DNA from: Deinococcus piscis
GTDB taxonomy: Bacteria > Deinococcota > Deinococci > Deinococcales > Deinococcaceae
DNA length: 64,000 nt
Direction of reading: 5' to 3'
Assembly (NCBI RefSeq): GCF_014653275.1
Contig: NZ_BNAL01000003.1
Coordinates: forward strand, 1 to 64,000
Positions 9,780 to 19,511 of this stretch are shown here, in pieces. The position numbers were made by a program, and so were the translations under genes. The notes below the pieces were generated by a model. That model was given only the letters and a program-made list of their open reading frames with translations. It made no database searches and had not been told where the DNA came from. Within the stretch, counting starts at the first letter, position 1; each line of letters starts with the position of its first letter.

Positions 9780-10733
9780 ATGGAGAGAAGGCAGCCCTCC
9801 TGGCTTTCGCGGCTGGCCTGGGCTTACCTGGCTACGGTCTTGCTGGTCTGGGGCCTGGGCGAGTGGGTGGGCGAGCGCACCGTGCCCACCCTGCTCCTGG
9901 CCTACGCGCCACCGGCGTTTTTGCTGGCGCTCTGGCCGCTGCTGACCGTGGCGACCTTATTCCAGCGAGCGGCGCGGCTGCCGGTGCTGCTGGCGGCCCT
10001 GGCGGGATTGGGATACGCCGGACTGACCCTGCATCTGCCACAGCCTCCGCAGACGGGCGACCTGACCCTCCTCACCTACAACATTGCGCGGGGCACGCAG
10101 GGCAGCGCCGAGGCTCTGGCGGCTCAAATCCGTGCGCAGGACGCCGACATCGTGACTTTGCAGGAAACCAACGGCTGGGACGCCGAATTCACGCCCGAAC
10201 TGTTGCGTCAGCTGCCCGGCTATCAGGCGGCGCAGACCGGCGCGGGCGGTGAGCTGGTCACCCTCAGCCGACTGCCGATACTGGGCAGCCGCGAAGTGCT
10301 CTTACCGGAAACCACCCGCCGCTTTCTGGTCACGGCGGTGCAGACTCCTCAGGGAAAACTGAACGTGGTCAACGTGCATTTTTCTACTGTGCTGGTGAGC
10401 GGCGTACTCAAAGGGCAGGTAATTCCCACCCGCAACCGCCGGGGGGCGCAGCTGGATATCCTGCTGCGCGAGACGGCGCAGATGCCACAGGTGGTGGTGG
10501 CAGGCGACTTCAATACGCCGCCGCGTGGCCGGGTGTACCGCGCCCTGAGCGGCCAGTTCGTGAATGCCTGGGACGCGGCTGGGCAGGGCTTTGGGTACAG
10601 CTTTCCGGCGCAGGTGCCAGTGCTGCGCATAGACCATGTGTTCGCGCGCGGGCTCCAGCCTGTGCAGGCCGAGGTGCTGGACGCGGGTGGGAGTGACCAC
10701 CGGGGCCTGCGCACCGTGCTGCGCCCCGACTGA
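9780..10733 (+). CDS. Membrane-anchored endonuclease/exonuclease/phosphatase (EEP) family protein
   Basis: Two or three hydrophobic helices occupy the first 90 residues; the rest is an EEP phosphohydrolase domain with LLTYNIARG, the metal-binding Glu in VTLQETNGW, VNVHFST, the active-site VVAGDFNTPPRG and the closing SDHRGL His. The helices should place the catalytic domain outside the membrane. Substrate could be a lipid phosphoester, nucleotide or extracellular DNA; it cannot be decided. ATG at 9780 taken; a TTG lies 3 nt upstream. Confidence 0.82.
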   Translation: MERRQPSWLSRLAWAYLATVLLVWGLGEWVGERTVPTLLLAYAPPAFLLALWPLLTVATLFQRAARLPVLLAALAGLGYAGLTLHLPQPPQTGDLTLLTYNIARGTQGSAEALAAQIRAQDADIVTLQETNGWDAEFTPELLRQLPGYQAAQTGAGGELVTLSRLPILGSREVLLPETTRRFLVTAVQTPQGKLNVVNVHFSTVLVSGVLKGQVIPTRNRRGAQLDILLRETAQMPQVVVAGDFNTPPRGRVYRALSGQFVNAWDAAGQGFGYSFPAQVPVLRIDHVFARGLQPVQAEVLDAGGSDHRGLRTVLRPD

Positions 10734-10740
10734 CGCCCAG

Positions 10741-11295
10741 CTAACGGGGCTCCAGCCAGAAGACCCCACCCAGCCCCAGACGCGGCTGCAGGTGCAGGGT
10801 AGGTTTGCCGACCAGCGGAGCCACCAACTGCCCTTCCAGACCTTGTGAAGTCTGGGCATACGCACTCAGCAGGCCGTAGTGCTGGGTGCGCCCACTGAAC
10901 TCAAAGCCCACCGTGGGAATGCTGCGCGCCCAGTTGTGGGCCAGCCGGGGCTGTGTCTGCGGCTGATGACCCCAGTGCCCCCGCGCCTGCAGCGGCACAC
11001 CTTCATGCTCCAGCACGCGGCCTAGGCCCAGCAACCAGGACCAGGGCTGCACCGCCCGCTGCCGACCCGAGAACGGCACCACCCAAGCGCCCAACTGTGG
11101 AGCCAGTGCGGCTGCCAGGGCGTCACGCTCCGGCAATTGCAGGCCCAGCTGCGTGCCCCACCAGCCCAGCAGCACAGCCGCCGTCTGTGGGCCACACCCC
11201 ACATAACCGCCCTGCCACTGGCACTGTCCGGCGTCACTGGGCAGCGGTAGCGGAAATGGATGCCAAAACTGATTTGTTGATTCTGTATATGACAT
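10741..11295 (-). CDS. Protein of unknown function, possibly C39-like cysteine peptidase
   Basis: 184 aa without a signal peptide. The stretch GGYVGCGPQTAAVLLGWWG resembles the Cys-box of C39/papain-like domains (CGPxxxAM..LxYYG) and HYGLLSAYAQ could carry the catalytic His, but the rest is not recognised. Its ATG lies inside the RDRM-like palindrome at 11281-11297, so a repressor bound there would block its transcription. A TACGGT box 5 nt upstream of the ATG is a possible leaderless promoter. Function is inference only. Confidence 0.6.
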   Translation of the reverse strand: MSYTESTNQFWHPFPLPLPSDAGQCQWQGGYVGCGPQTAAVLLGWWGTQLGLQLPERDALAAALAPQLGAWVVPFSGRQRAVQPWSWLLGLGRVLEHEGVPLQARGHWGHQPQTQPRLAHNWARSIPTVGFEFSGRTQHYGLLSAYAQTSQGLEGQLVAPLVGKPTLHLQPRLGLGGVFWLEPR

Positions 11296-11297
11296 AA
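11281..11297. promoter_or_regulatory. Candidate RDRM (DdrO operator)
   Basis: TTCTGTATATGACATAA is a 17-bp dyad, TTnTGT-N5-ACAtAA, with one departure from the TTATG...CATAA ends known for the radiation/desiccation response motif bound by DdrO in Deinococcus. It overlaps the start codon of the minus-strand gene and the CATAAT -10 of the plus-strand gene at 11306. Recognition rests on memory of the motif; no search was possible. Confidence 0.5.
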
Positions 11298-11305
11298 TTC
11301 ACCGT

Positions 11306-11749
11306 ATGGAATACGTAGCTATGGAATCCGGGGCAGCGGCTGGCGTGATGGAGCGACTCCAGCGCGTTTTGGCCGATTCTATCGCTCAGCAGCTGGAAGG
11401 CTACGGGCACGGCCATGCCGAGGCGCAGCTGCTGGCTGCCGTGGCGCTGGAACGGCTCAACACCGCCCTGCAAGTCCGCGACGAACCCGGCACCGAATTT
11501 GCCCGCATGACCCCCAGCGACCTGGGCACCCTCTGGGAAGAGCTCCGCGCCGCCGGAGCAGGCCGCCTGCTGCTGGATATTCGCCCGGCCAGCGACCCAG
11601 CCGCCGCCGAACGCGGTGAAATTGCTGTGAACGTGGTCGAGGTGGAGCGCCGCAGCGAGTGGGGCGCAGGCGACTTTATCGAAGACTCGGCGTTCGAGCT
11701 GCACCTGCGCCGCGAAGAACTGCTGGCCCGCCTCAGCCAGACGAATTAG
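11306..11749 (+). CDS. Hypothetical protein, possibly under DdrO control
   Basis: 147 aa, acidic, Ala/Glu/Leu-rich, predicted mainly helical, no signal peptide or membrane segment; I do not recognise the family. CATAAT (11293-11298) ends 7 nt before the ATG, which fits a leaderless start, and this -10 overlaps the RDRM-like dyad. Alternative ATGs lie at 11321 and 11348. The 3' end overlaps the convergent pseudouridine-synthase-like gene by 17 bp. If the operator is real this would be a damage-inducible gene. Confidence 0.65.
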   Translation: MEYVAMESGAAAGVMERLQRVLADSIAQQLEGYGHGHAEAQLLAAVALERLNTALQVRDEPGTEFARMTPSDLGTLWEELRAAGAGRLLLDIRPASDPAAAERGEIAVNVVEVERRSEWGAGDFIEDSAFELHLRREELLARLSQTN

Positions 11750-12665
11750 CAGGCGCAGGAACGCTGGAGAGACAGAAACCGAGCTGCAACTCTGGCGGCA
11801 CCGGAGCGCACAGGCTGAGGCGCTCACCGGTCAGCGGATGCTGGAACTCCAGCCGCTCGGCGTGCAGCCAGTAGCCCAGGTCGCCGGGCAAAGCGTCTGG
11901 CCGCGCCCGTCCACCGGCCAGATACAGGGGATCACCCCACAGCGGCAGCCCCACCGACGCCAGATGAATGCGGATTTGGTGTGGCCTGCCAGTTTCTATA
12001 TCTACGCTGAGCAGCGTGCTTTCGGGGCGGCGCTCCAGCACCCGCGCCCGGCTGCGTGACGGCTTGCCCTGGGGCGTGGCTGCGTAAATCTGCCCTAGCC
12101 GGGGGTGCTCGGTCAGTCCAATCGGAGCAGTGATGTCGTATTCGTCCTGCGCGGCCACGCCAGTCGAGAGCGCCCGGTAGCGCTTGGCAATGCGCCCCCC
12201 GCGCCAGTCGGCGGTGAGCCGTGAACCCGCCGCCCGCGTCAGACTGCACAGCACCAGTCCTGACGTGCCGCGCCCCAGCCGGTGCAAAGGCGTGGCAGTC
12301 GGCCAGCGCTCACGCAGCAGCGCCAGCAAGGTATGGTCCAGAAAGCCGCCCGCAGGCAAGGTGGGCAGCCCCGAAGGCTTGTGGACCGCCAGCAGGTGTG
12401 CGTCCTGGTACAGCAGGCCAAAGTGCAATGGCACCGCCTCCTCGGCCCAGGGTGGGCGGTGCCAGGTCAGCCGGTCACCAGGGCACAAAGACTCGTCGCC
12501 CACGGCCTGCACGCCATTGAGCTCCACCTCACCCGCCGCCAGCCGCGCCGCCCAGGTAGTACGGTCTGAGTGGGAATAAAAGCGGGCGTAGTAGTCCAGC
12601 ACACTCAGGCCCACCGCCTGTGGGCGCACGCGCTCGCGGTAGCTGTAGCCGCTATTGAGGGTCAC
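11733..12665 (-). CDS. RluA-family pseudouridine synthase-like protein with altered active site
   Basis: The fold is clear: HKPSGLPTLPAGG, then HRLGRGTSGLVLCS, RYRALSTG and RPHQIRIHLASVGLPLWGDPLY. In RluA enzymes the central motif is HRLDxxTSG, the Asp being the catalytic nucleophile; here it is Gly (HRLG). I recall related HRLGR variants in other lineages, so this may be a distinct subfamily and not a dead enzyme. The N-terminal S4-like segment (LAAGEVELNG) is retained. The start overlaps the stop of the upstream amidohydrolase gene by 14 bp, suggesting co-expression. Confidence 0.85.
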   Translation of the reverse strand: MTLNSGYSYRERVRPQAVGLSVLDYYARFYSHSDRTTWAARLAAGEVELNGVQAVGDESLCPGDRLTWHRPPWAEEAVPLHFGLLYQDAHLLAVHKPSGLPTLPAGGFLDHTLLALLRERWPTATPLHRLGRGTSGLVLCSLTRAAGSRLTADWRGGRIAKRYRALSTGVAAQDEYDITAPIGLTEHPRLGQIYAATPQGKPSRSRARVLERRPESTLLSVDIETGRPHQIRIHLASVGLPLWGDPLYLAGGRARPDALPGDLGYWLHAERLEFQHPLTGERLSLCAPVPPELQLGFCLSSVPAPANSSG

Positions 12666-13842
12666 GTGCCGTAAAGTACCGCGCCGCCGCGACCATCATC
12701 TGCACGCCCGTGTCCAGCGCCGATTCGTCCAGCGTGAAGCGGGGATGGTGATGCGGCCACTCGCTGTTGGCCTGCGGCGATCCGCTGCCCACCGCGAAAA
12801 AGCAGCCCGGCGATTTTTGCAGGTAAGCGCTGAAATCCTCGCCTGCAGCCCACATACCCGCCTGAATCACCCGGTCTTCGCCCACCACGGCGCGGGCCAC
12901 TTCGCTCAGCTCCGCCGCCACCCAGTCGGTGTTCACCACCGGGCGGTAAGCGTACAGGTACTCGAACTCGTACTCGGCCCCATGCGCGGCGCAGATGCCC
13001 GCAATCACACGTTCCAGCACCTGCGGCGCACGCTCGCGCATTTCGGGGCTGAACACGCGCACGGTAGCGGCCAGGCGCGCCGTATCGGGAATGATGTTGT
13101 CGGCAGTGCCCGCATGAAACTGCGTGACCGACACCACCAGCGGCTCGAACGGCGAAATGGCGCGGCTCACCACATGCTGCAAGTTGGTCACCACCTGCGC
13201 CCCAATAGCCACCGGGTCCACCGCCTGCTCAGGCATACCGCCGTGCCCGCCCCGGCCCCGAATGGTCAGCTGAAACGAGTCCGGCGAGGCCATGAACATG
13301 CCCGGACGCACGGCCACCACCCCCGCCGGATAGAAGCTGAGCAGGTGTAGCCCCAGACTTATATCCACCCCGTCCATCAGTGGCGTGCTAAACACCAGTT
13401 CTTCTGCGCCGCCGGGCGGGGTTTCCTCGGCGTGCTGGAAGATGAACCGCACCTCACCGCTCAGCTCGGCGCGGGCCTCGCTCAGCAGCTGCGCAGCCCC
13501 CATCAAGATGGCCGCGTGCCCGTCGTGGCCGCAGGCGTGCATGGCCCCGGCATTTTGCGAGCGGAACTCGAAGGTGTTTTCTTCTTCTATCGGCAGCGCA
13601 TCTATGTCGGCACGCAGCAGCACGGTGCGCCCCGGTCCTGCCTCGCCCCGCAGCGCCGCCAGCACACTGGTGGGCGTGAGCTGGCTGACCTCCAGCCCCG
13701 GCATGCGCTCCAGCTCGGCGCGGATAAAGGCCGCCGTCTGGTGCTCCTGAAAGCTGATTTCGGGGTGCTGGTGCAGGTGCCGACGCCAGGCCCTCAGCTG
13801 TTGGCGCAGAGCGTCGGGCAGGGGTGAAGCGTGGGAGGTCAT
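12652..13842 (-). CDS. M20-family amidohydrolase (N-acyl-amino acid amidohydrolase)
   Basis: Zinc-dependent amidohydrolase that likely removes acyl groups from N-acyl amino acids. Signature blocks are RRHLHQHPEISFQE, LLRADIDALPIEE, MHACGHDGHAAILMG and FQHAEETPPGGAEE, with the C-terminal GEDFSAYLQKSPGCFFAVG. 396 aa is the usual length. ATG at 13842 chosen because TACCCT ends 7 nt upstream; the reading frame stays open further up. First gene of a two-gene unit with the RluA-like gene. Confidence 0.9.
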   Translation of the reverse strand: MTSHASPLPDALRQQLRAWRRHLHQHPEISFQEHQTAAFIRAELERMPGLEVSQLTPTSVLAALRGEAGPGRTVLLRADIDALPIEEENTFEFRSQNAGAMHACGHDGHAAILMGAAQLLSEARAELSGEVRFIFQHAEETPPGGAEELVFSTPLMDGVDISLGLHLLSFYPAGVVAVRPGMFMASPDSFQLTIRGRGGHGGMPEQAVDPVAIGAQVVTNLQHVVSRAISPFEPLVVSVTQFHAGTADNIIPDTARLAATVRVFSPEMRERAPQVLERVIAGICAAHGAEYEFEYLYAYRPVVNTDWVAAELSEVARAVVGEDRVIQAGMWAAGEDFSAYLQKSPGCFFAVGSGSPQANSEWPHHHPRFTLDESALDTGVQMMVAAARYFTARDPQ

Positions 13843-13940
13843 AGGGCCCAGGGTAGCGCTCCTGTGGCGGGCACGTCCCTCAAGCTGCCCTGAGCTTTTC
13901 CCCACTTGCGGACTCGCCGCTATGCGTCACAATACGGGGT

Positions 13941-14510
13941 ATGGACAACTACATTCCCAGTGGCTACCAGCTGTCGCCCGAACTCAGCAGCGAGCGCGTC
14001 ACCCAGTTTGACGCCGCTCCCGAACTCGGTTCTGCCACCGAACCCGGTAAGGCTTATCAGGCTGTGTTCGAGACGAGCAAAGGCCGCATCGTTATGGAGC
14101 TGTACCCCGACGAAGCGCCGATGACGGTCAACTCCTTTGCGTACCTGCTGCGCCACCACTACTACGACGGTATCAAGTTTCACCGCGTGATTGACGGCTT
14201 TATGGCCCAGACCGGCGACCCCACCGGCACCGGCATGGGCGGCCCCGGCTACCGCTTCGAGGACGAATTTGCAGGCAATCCCCACCGCCATAGCGGCAAG
14301 GGCGTGCTGAGCATGGCGAACGCCGGACCCGGCACCAACGGCTCTCAGTTCTTCATCACCTTTACCGACACCCCGCACCTGGACGGCCGCCACACCGTAT
14401 TCGGCAAAGTGGTGGAGGGCCTGGACGTGCTGGACAAGCTCAAGCGCATTCAGCCCGGCATGCCCGGCGACGCCGACGTGATTGAGCGGGCGTACCTGGT
14501 CGAGAAGTAA
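13941..14510 (+). CDS. ppiB: Peptidyl-prolyl cis-trans isomerase, cyclophilin type
   Basis: Catalyses proline isomerisation during protein folding. The cyclophilin core starts near residue 38 with [18 protein letters not shown] and includes [34 protein letters not shown] and [13 protein letters not shown]. The catalytic Arg of FHRV and the Phe/Gln of MAQTGD are present. No signal peptide, so cytoplasmic. About 35 N-terminal residues precede the domain. CACAAT lies 7 nt before the ATG. Confidence 0.93.
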   Translation: MDNYIPSGYQLSPELSSERVTQFDAAPELGSATEPGKAYQAVFETSKGRIVMELYPDEAPMTVNSFAYLLRHHYYDGIKFHRVIDGFMAQTGDPTGTGMGGPGYRFEDEFAGNPHRHSGKGVLSMANAGPGTNGSQFFITFTDTPHLDGRHTVFGKVVEGLDVLDKLKRIQPGMPGDADVIERAYLVEK

Positions 14511-14578
14511 GGCTAAGAAGTAAGTGTGAGCTAAGGACTTTCGGACTGAGCTAAAAATCCAAGGGTCCAAGCGTCTGA

Positions 14579-14614
14579 GGGTCTAAGAGAGACAGCGCAG
14601 TAGCTCTTAGACCC
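14579..14614. terminator. Hairpin between convergent genes
   Basis: Inverted repeat GGGTCTAAGAG (14579-14589) / CTCTTAGACCC (14604-14614), 11 bp arms with a 14-nt loop, lies between the convergent ppiB and bshB1 genes. A further CTTAGACCCCC follows at about 14629. The T-tract is weak, so it may be a bidirectional terminator or a small repeat. Confidence 0.45.
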
Positions 14615-14641
14615 TTCGACCTTTTGACTCTTAGACCCCCG

Positions 14642-15361
14642 CTAGAGCATCTCCGGAGCCAGCAGCAATTCCCCCTCTACCCCAAAAGCCTCGGCGTAGC
14701 GCACGCGGGCCAGGGTGCCCCAGTAACCCAGGCGGGCCAGGCGGCGCTCCACCACCTCGGGGGTGACTGTCTCGCTGACCGCCTCGCCGCTGAACTGTGA
14801 CTCGTGGGCGCGAATGGCGGCTTCCCAGCGCGGCAGGCTGACGGCGACGTCCACCAGCAGCGCGGGCTGAAGGTCGGCGTTGCCCTGAAACAGCAGCACG
14901 CGGCTGGGGCGTTGAGGTTCGCCGTCCAGTTCAGCCCGGCGCAGCCCCGCCAGATGAAGTGCCCGCTTGCCCAGCGCATACGCCCCGTAGTGGTCCGGGT
15001 GGCGGTCGGATGGGTGGGGCATCACCAGCACGCGGGGGCGCAGCAGGCGCAGGGCGGCAGCCAGCGCAGCAGCTTGGGCAGAGTCGTCGCGCAGGGCGCC
15101 ATCGGGCAGCCCCAATGTGCCGCGCCAGCTCAGGCCCAGATGGGCAGCGGCAACGGCACATTCGGCCATGCGCCCCTCTGGCGTGCCCAGCGTGCCCATT
15201 TCACCGCGTGTCAGTTCCAGCACGCCGGTTCGCTGCCCAGCATCGCCCACCCGAATCAGCGTGCCGCCCGCGCCGATTTCGGCGTCATCGGGATGCGGGG
15301 CAAGCACCAGCCAGTCCAGCGGCTGCACCGCGCCATAAGTCGTGGTCAGGGAAAAAGTCAT
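14642..15361 (-). CDS. bshB1: Bacillithiol biosynthesis deacetylase BshB1 (PIG-L family)
   Basis: Removes the acetyl group from GlcNAc-malate in bacillithiol synthesis. The PIG-L zinc motif APHPDDAEIGAGGT is near residue 20, then ELTRGEMGTLGTPEGR, MPHPSDRHPDHYGA with the third metal His, and the C-terminal YAEAFGVEG found in BshB1. 239 aa is normal. The ATG at 15361 is set by TACACT ending 6 nt upstream. The second PIG-L gene at 47489 may act as an alternative deacetylase. Deinococcota use bacillithiol, so the call fits the organism. Confidence 0.9.
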   Translation of the reverse strand: MTFSLTTTYGAVQPLDWLVLAPHPDDAEIGAGGTLIRVGDAGQRTGVLELTRGEMGTLGTPEGRMAECAVAAAHLGLSWRGTLGLPDGALRDDSAQAAALAAALRLLRPRVLVMPHPSDRHPDHYGAYALGKRALHLAGLRRAELDGEPQRPSRVLLFQGNADLQPALLVDVAVSLPRWEAAIRAHESQFSGEAVSETVTPEVVERRLARLGYWGTLARVRYAEAFGVEGELLLAPEML

Positions 15362-15378
15362 AGGCCGAGTGTATAGGG

Positions 15379-15442
15379 TTGACGAATACCGCATACCACG
15401 CTAAAGTAATGAACATAACCGCTCCAAGTGAGCGGGTTTTTT
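15379..15442 (+). repeat. Promoter-terminator module, copy 2
   Basis: TTGACG (15379-15384), 17 bp, TAAAGT (15402-15407), then 11 nt to the hairpin CCGCTC (15419-15424) / GAGCGG (15430-15435) and TTTTTT. The run of T overlaps the TAA stop codon of the convergent gene at 15441. The spacer shares the GCATACC block with copy 1, and the hairpin is identical to copy 3. Confidence 0.75.
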
Positions 15443-16043
15443 ATTGCCCAGATGTATCGGCTACGGGCGGCGAGGGCAGCTCATCCTCCAGCCACCAGGG
15501 ACGCGGCGCTGTAAGGTAAACAAAGGCCCCCAGACTCACACTGCCGTACAGGCACAGCACGCCGGTTATCACGACGCTTTGCGCCATATCCGGCTGAAAA
15601 TCGCTAAGCTGAATACCGTTTCGTAGCGGCAGCGTGCGCCAGAGCAGCCCGGCCATGACCAGTGGCCCCAGGGGAGCCAACCAGCGGCCCCACCCGTGTC
15701 CGCCCCAGCGCCCGCGCCCCAGCAACAGCGCCGCCGTCAGGCCCAGCCCTGCCGCAACGGCCAACTTCACCGCCCAGGCGAACTGCCCCGCCACAACCTG
15801 AGCCGCAGCGACGGCAGAAGCAGAGTTGTGGGGTGCATCCAGAGCAATGGCGCTCTTTACCTGCGCCGACCAGTCCAGGGCCACCCCAGCGGGCAGGATC
15901 AGGGCCAAGAGCAGTACAAGCACCGCCGGCCAGCGCTTTCGCGGCCAGAACCGTTGCGCCAGCGCGCCCCAGGCCAGGCCCAGCAGGGCCGCCATCAGCA
16001 GCAGGGGCAGGAGAAGCAGACCCACAAAGAGCAGCGCGAGCAT
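15441..16043 (-). CDS. Hypothetical membrane protein
   Basis: 200 aa with about five hydrophobic segments: residues 1-25, 37-52, 78-105, 120-138 and 155-175. I do not recognise the family. The ATG at 16043 is supported by TAGGCT ending 6 nt upstream. It is flanked on both sides by promoter-terminator modules (15379 and 16108), both reading toward the plus strand, so it sits in a transcriptionally insulated island. Function unknown. Confidence 0.72.
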   Translation of the reverse strand: MLALLFVGLLLLPLLLMAALLGLAWGALAQRFWPRKRWPAVLVLLLALILPAGVALDWSAQVKSAIALDAPHNSASAVAAAQVVAGQFAWAVKLAVAAGLGLTAALLLGRGRWGGHGWGRWLAPLGPLVMAGLLWRTLPLRNGIQLSDFQPDMAQSVVITGVLCLYGSVSLGAFVYLTAPRPWWLEDELPSPPVADTSGQ

Positions 16044-16107
16044 AGGTACAGCCTAGTCCTGAACACTGCCGCAGAGGTGACGCCCCAGCGGATTCCCCTG
16101 ATTCACC

Positions 16108-16170
16108 TTGACGAATACTGTATACCGGGCTAGAGTAGAGAAATAACCGCTCCAAGTGAGCGGGTTTTTT
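16108..16170 (+). repeat. Promoter-terminator module, copy 3
   Basis: TTGACG (16108-16113), 17 bp, TAGAGT (16131-16136), hairpin CCGCTC (16147-16152) / GAGCGG (16158-16163) and TTTTTT (16165-16170). As in copy 2 the T-run overlaps the TAA stop of the convergent minus-strand gene (here trmK). A transcript starting about 7 nt after the -10 would be near 30 nt and consist of little more than the hairpin. Confidence 0.75.
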
Positions 16171-16882
16171 ATTGCTCTGCGCTGCTCAAGTCAGCCACCG
16201 TCCATCCCAGATACGCCAACGCCTCCAGCACTGCGTCCAGCTCGCGCTGGGCAGAGCGGCCAGGAGCCGCCGCCGGAGCGTAACGCCCGTAGGCATCGGC
16301 CAGCACACGGCGCAGCAGGGGGTGATGCTCCCGCAGCAGCTGAGGACCAAAGCGCAGAGCGGCGTCCAGCGGCAGGTCATCATAAGCGGGGTCGGGGCCA
16401 GCGGCACGGGTGAATGCCAGGACCGGGTAAGGCCAGTAGCCATCCACCAGCGTTTCGGCCTCCAGCCAGTAGCCCGCTTCCCGCGCCCAAGACCGCAGGG
16501 CCAGCGGTGAATCGTTGCACTGCACCACGGCGCGGCCCGGCAACTGCCCTCCCTGCCGCCCACGCTCCAGCACGCCCGCAATCGTGCCTGCCCCTAGCCC
16601 CGTCATGCTGACACTGTCCACCTCACCTGGCCCCAGCGGCGCGAGGCCGTCGCCCTGGCGCAGTTCTATTTGGCCTCCCAATCCGGCCCGCGCCACTTGC
16701 CGGTGGGCCAGCTCCAGTGGCGCGGCGTTGAGTTCTACGCCGATACAGCGCCGCACACGTCCCGTTTGCACCAGCCGGATGGGCAACCCTGCATGGTCGG
16801 TGCCAATATCGGCGTGGACCTCCGCACGAATCAGCGAGAGCACCATTTCCAGGCGGGCGTCCAACCGGGGCTGAAAGGTCAT
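16169..16882 (-). CDS. trmK: tRNA (adenine(22)-N1)-methyltransferase TrmK
   Basis: SAM-dependent methyltransferase for A22 of tRNA. It opens with LDARLEMVLSLI and has the TrmK hallmark ADIGTDHAGLPIRLV, then GVELNAAPLELAHRQV and the MTGLGAGTIAGVL catalytic-side motif. 237 aa is usual. The ATG at 16882 overlaps the stop of the upstream YqhA-like gene (ATGA), so the two are translationally coupled. Its stop codon is shared with the T-run of repeat module copy 3. Confidence 0.88.
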   Translation of the reverse strand: MTFQPRLDARLEMVLSLIRAEVHADIGTDHAGLPIRLVQTGRVRRCIGVELNAAPLELAHRQVARAGLGGQIELRQGDGLAPLGPGEVDSVSMTGLGAGTIAGVLERGRQGGQLPGRAVVQCNDSPLALRSWAREAGYWLEAETLVDGYWPYPVLAFTRAAGPDPAYDDLPLDAALRFGPQLLREHHPLLRRVLADAYGRYAPAAAPGRSAQRELDAVLEALAYLGWTVADLSSAEQ

Positions 16883-17421
16883 GGGTGTTCTGAGACGCCC
16901 TGCCTGGAGAGAATCACGCTGTAGCCACCAATTGCGGCCATCACCGCCGCCAGCGCCAGGCCATAGACCAAAATCTCGTCGCCGCCTTTCCACTCTAGCG
17001 CCACACTAAAAAAGTTGACTGCCAGCGCCACCACGACGATGCCCAGCAGCTTCTGCTTGAGGTCGTCAAAGCTACGAATATGGAGCCACGCAGGCACGTT
17101 GGCAACGCGTCCCACGAACAGGGCCTGCATCCCAAAGCTGATGATCAGCAGGGCCATGGCCACCAGCAGCAAGTCGGCCTGCTCAACAGCCGCAATCATC
17201 AGATGCTTGGCCGTTCCTTCTTCGCCCAGGTGCTCTAGAGCGTGCCGTATGGCGGTATAGGCCTGTGCAATGGCAGCCACGAACAGCGAAAGGCTGAACG
17301 CCGCCGAGCTCAGCACGCCCAATTCCACAATGAGGCGGGTAAAGCCGAAGAAGCGGCTGCCACCACGTGGAGAGGTGAGCTCAGGAGTCCCTGAGGAGGA
17401 CGTAGGAGGACGGGCTTGCAT
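16879..17421 (-). CDS. YqhA/UPF0114 family membrane protein
   Basis: 180 aa with four hydrophobic helices; the block FFGFTRLIVELGVLSSAAFS near the N-terminus, LLIISFGMQALFVG and DLKQKLLGIVVVALAVNFF match the UPF0114 family of small inner-membrane proteins of unknown function. The first 20 residues are polar. Its stop overlaps the trmK start by 4 bp. The start at 17421 is the only reasonable ATG before the family-conserved region. Confidence 0.82.
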   Translation of the reverse strand: MQARPPTSSSGTPELTSPRGGSRFFGFTRLIVELGVLSSAAFSLSLFVAAIAQAYTAIRHALEHLGEEGTAKHLMIAAVEQADLLLVAMALLIISFGMQALFVGRVANVPAWLHIRSFDDLKQKLLGIVVVALAVNFFSVALEWKGGDEILVYGLALAAVMAAIGGYSVILSRQGVSEHP

Positions 17422-17457
17422 CAGGTCATGATAACGGGGAGGTGCTCTGTAATGCTC

Positions 17458-18027
17458 TCACGCGTCCTCCGCTTCCCAGGGCCGCACCACGTCCCCCACC
17501 CTCACCACGCCGCCGCCAATCACCCGCGCGGTGATTCCGCCGTGGCCGCGCACCGCGTTGTAGCCGCCCGGTCCCAGATTCTCCTCCATCCGTGAGCAGG
17601 GGTGGCACTCGCCGGTGCCTTCCAGGAGCACACTGCCCACCCAGAAGCGCCGGTCTTTGAGCGCCAGCAGTGGCAGGCCCGAAACCAGCAGGTTACGCCG
17701 CAGCAGATCGGGACTGACGCTGGCCAGCCCGGCCAGCGCCGCAATCACAGGCAGATGCTCGGCCTGAATCAGCGTCACTTGGCGCTTGCCGCGCTCGGCC
17801 CGCACCGGCGAGGGCGCAGGCTCCGGCGCGCCGCCAGGCGTCTCCCCCACCAGCGCCCGCAGCCGGGGCGGGGCCAGCTTGCCGTGGTCGCCCACCACAC
17901 CCACCAGCGGGTGAATCTCGGCCTCAGCCACACTGAGCACCGGCTGGCGGCGAGCCGTACGCAGGCCAATCCACTCCAGGCGGCCTGGGCGCGGCAGGTG
18001 GGCGCGGAGCTGCGACATGGTGAGCAT
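17458..18027 (-). CDS. MOSC domain-containing protein
   Basis: MOSC domains occur in molybdenum-cofactor sulfurases and in amidoxime reductases, where a conserved Cys binds sulfur or cofactor. Here GECHPCSRMEENLGPGGYNA carries the Cys residues, and GGITARVIGGGVVRVGD closes the domain. At 189 aa it is a stand-alone MOSC protein. TATGCT ends 6 nt before the ATG at 18027. It is divergent from tyrS. The partner reaction is unknown. Confidence 0.85.
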   Translation of the reverse strand: MLTMSQLRAHLPRPGRLEWIGLRTARRQPVLSVAEAEIHPLVGVVGDHGKLAPPRLRALVGETPGGAPEPAPSPVRAERGKRQVTLIQAEHLPVIAALAGLASVSPDLLRRNLLVSGLPLLALKDRRFWVGSVLLEGTGECHPCSRMEENLGPGGYNAVRGHGGITARVIGGGVVRVGDVVRPWEAEDA

Positions 18028-18083
18028 CCGCCCAGCATAGCGGGCGTGCTAAATTGCGTGACATGACAGCGCCGAACCAGAGC

Positions 18084-19445
<1,362 letters not shown>

Positions 19446-19511
19446 ATTTGTCCATATCTCTGAAGCGAATTTTAAAGACTCAGGGTGATCAGAGTGACCC
19501 CAAATAAGAAA

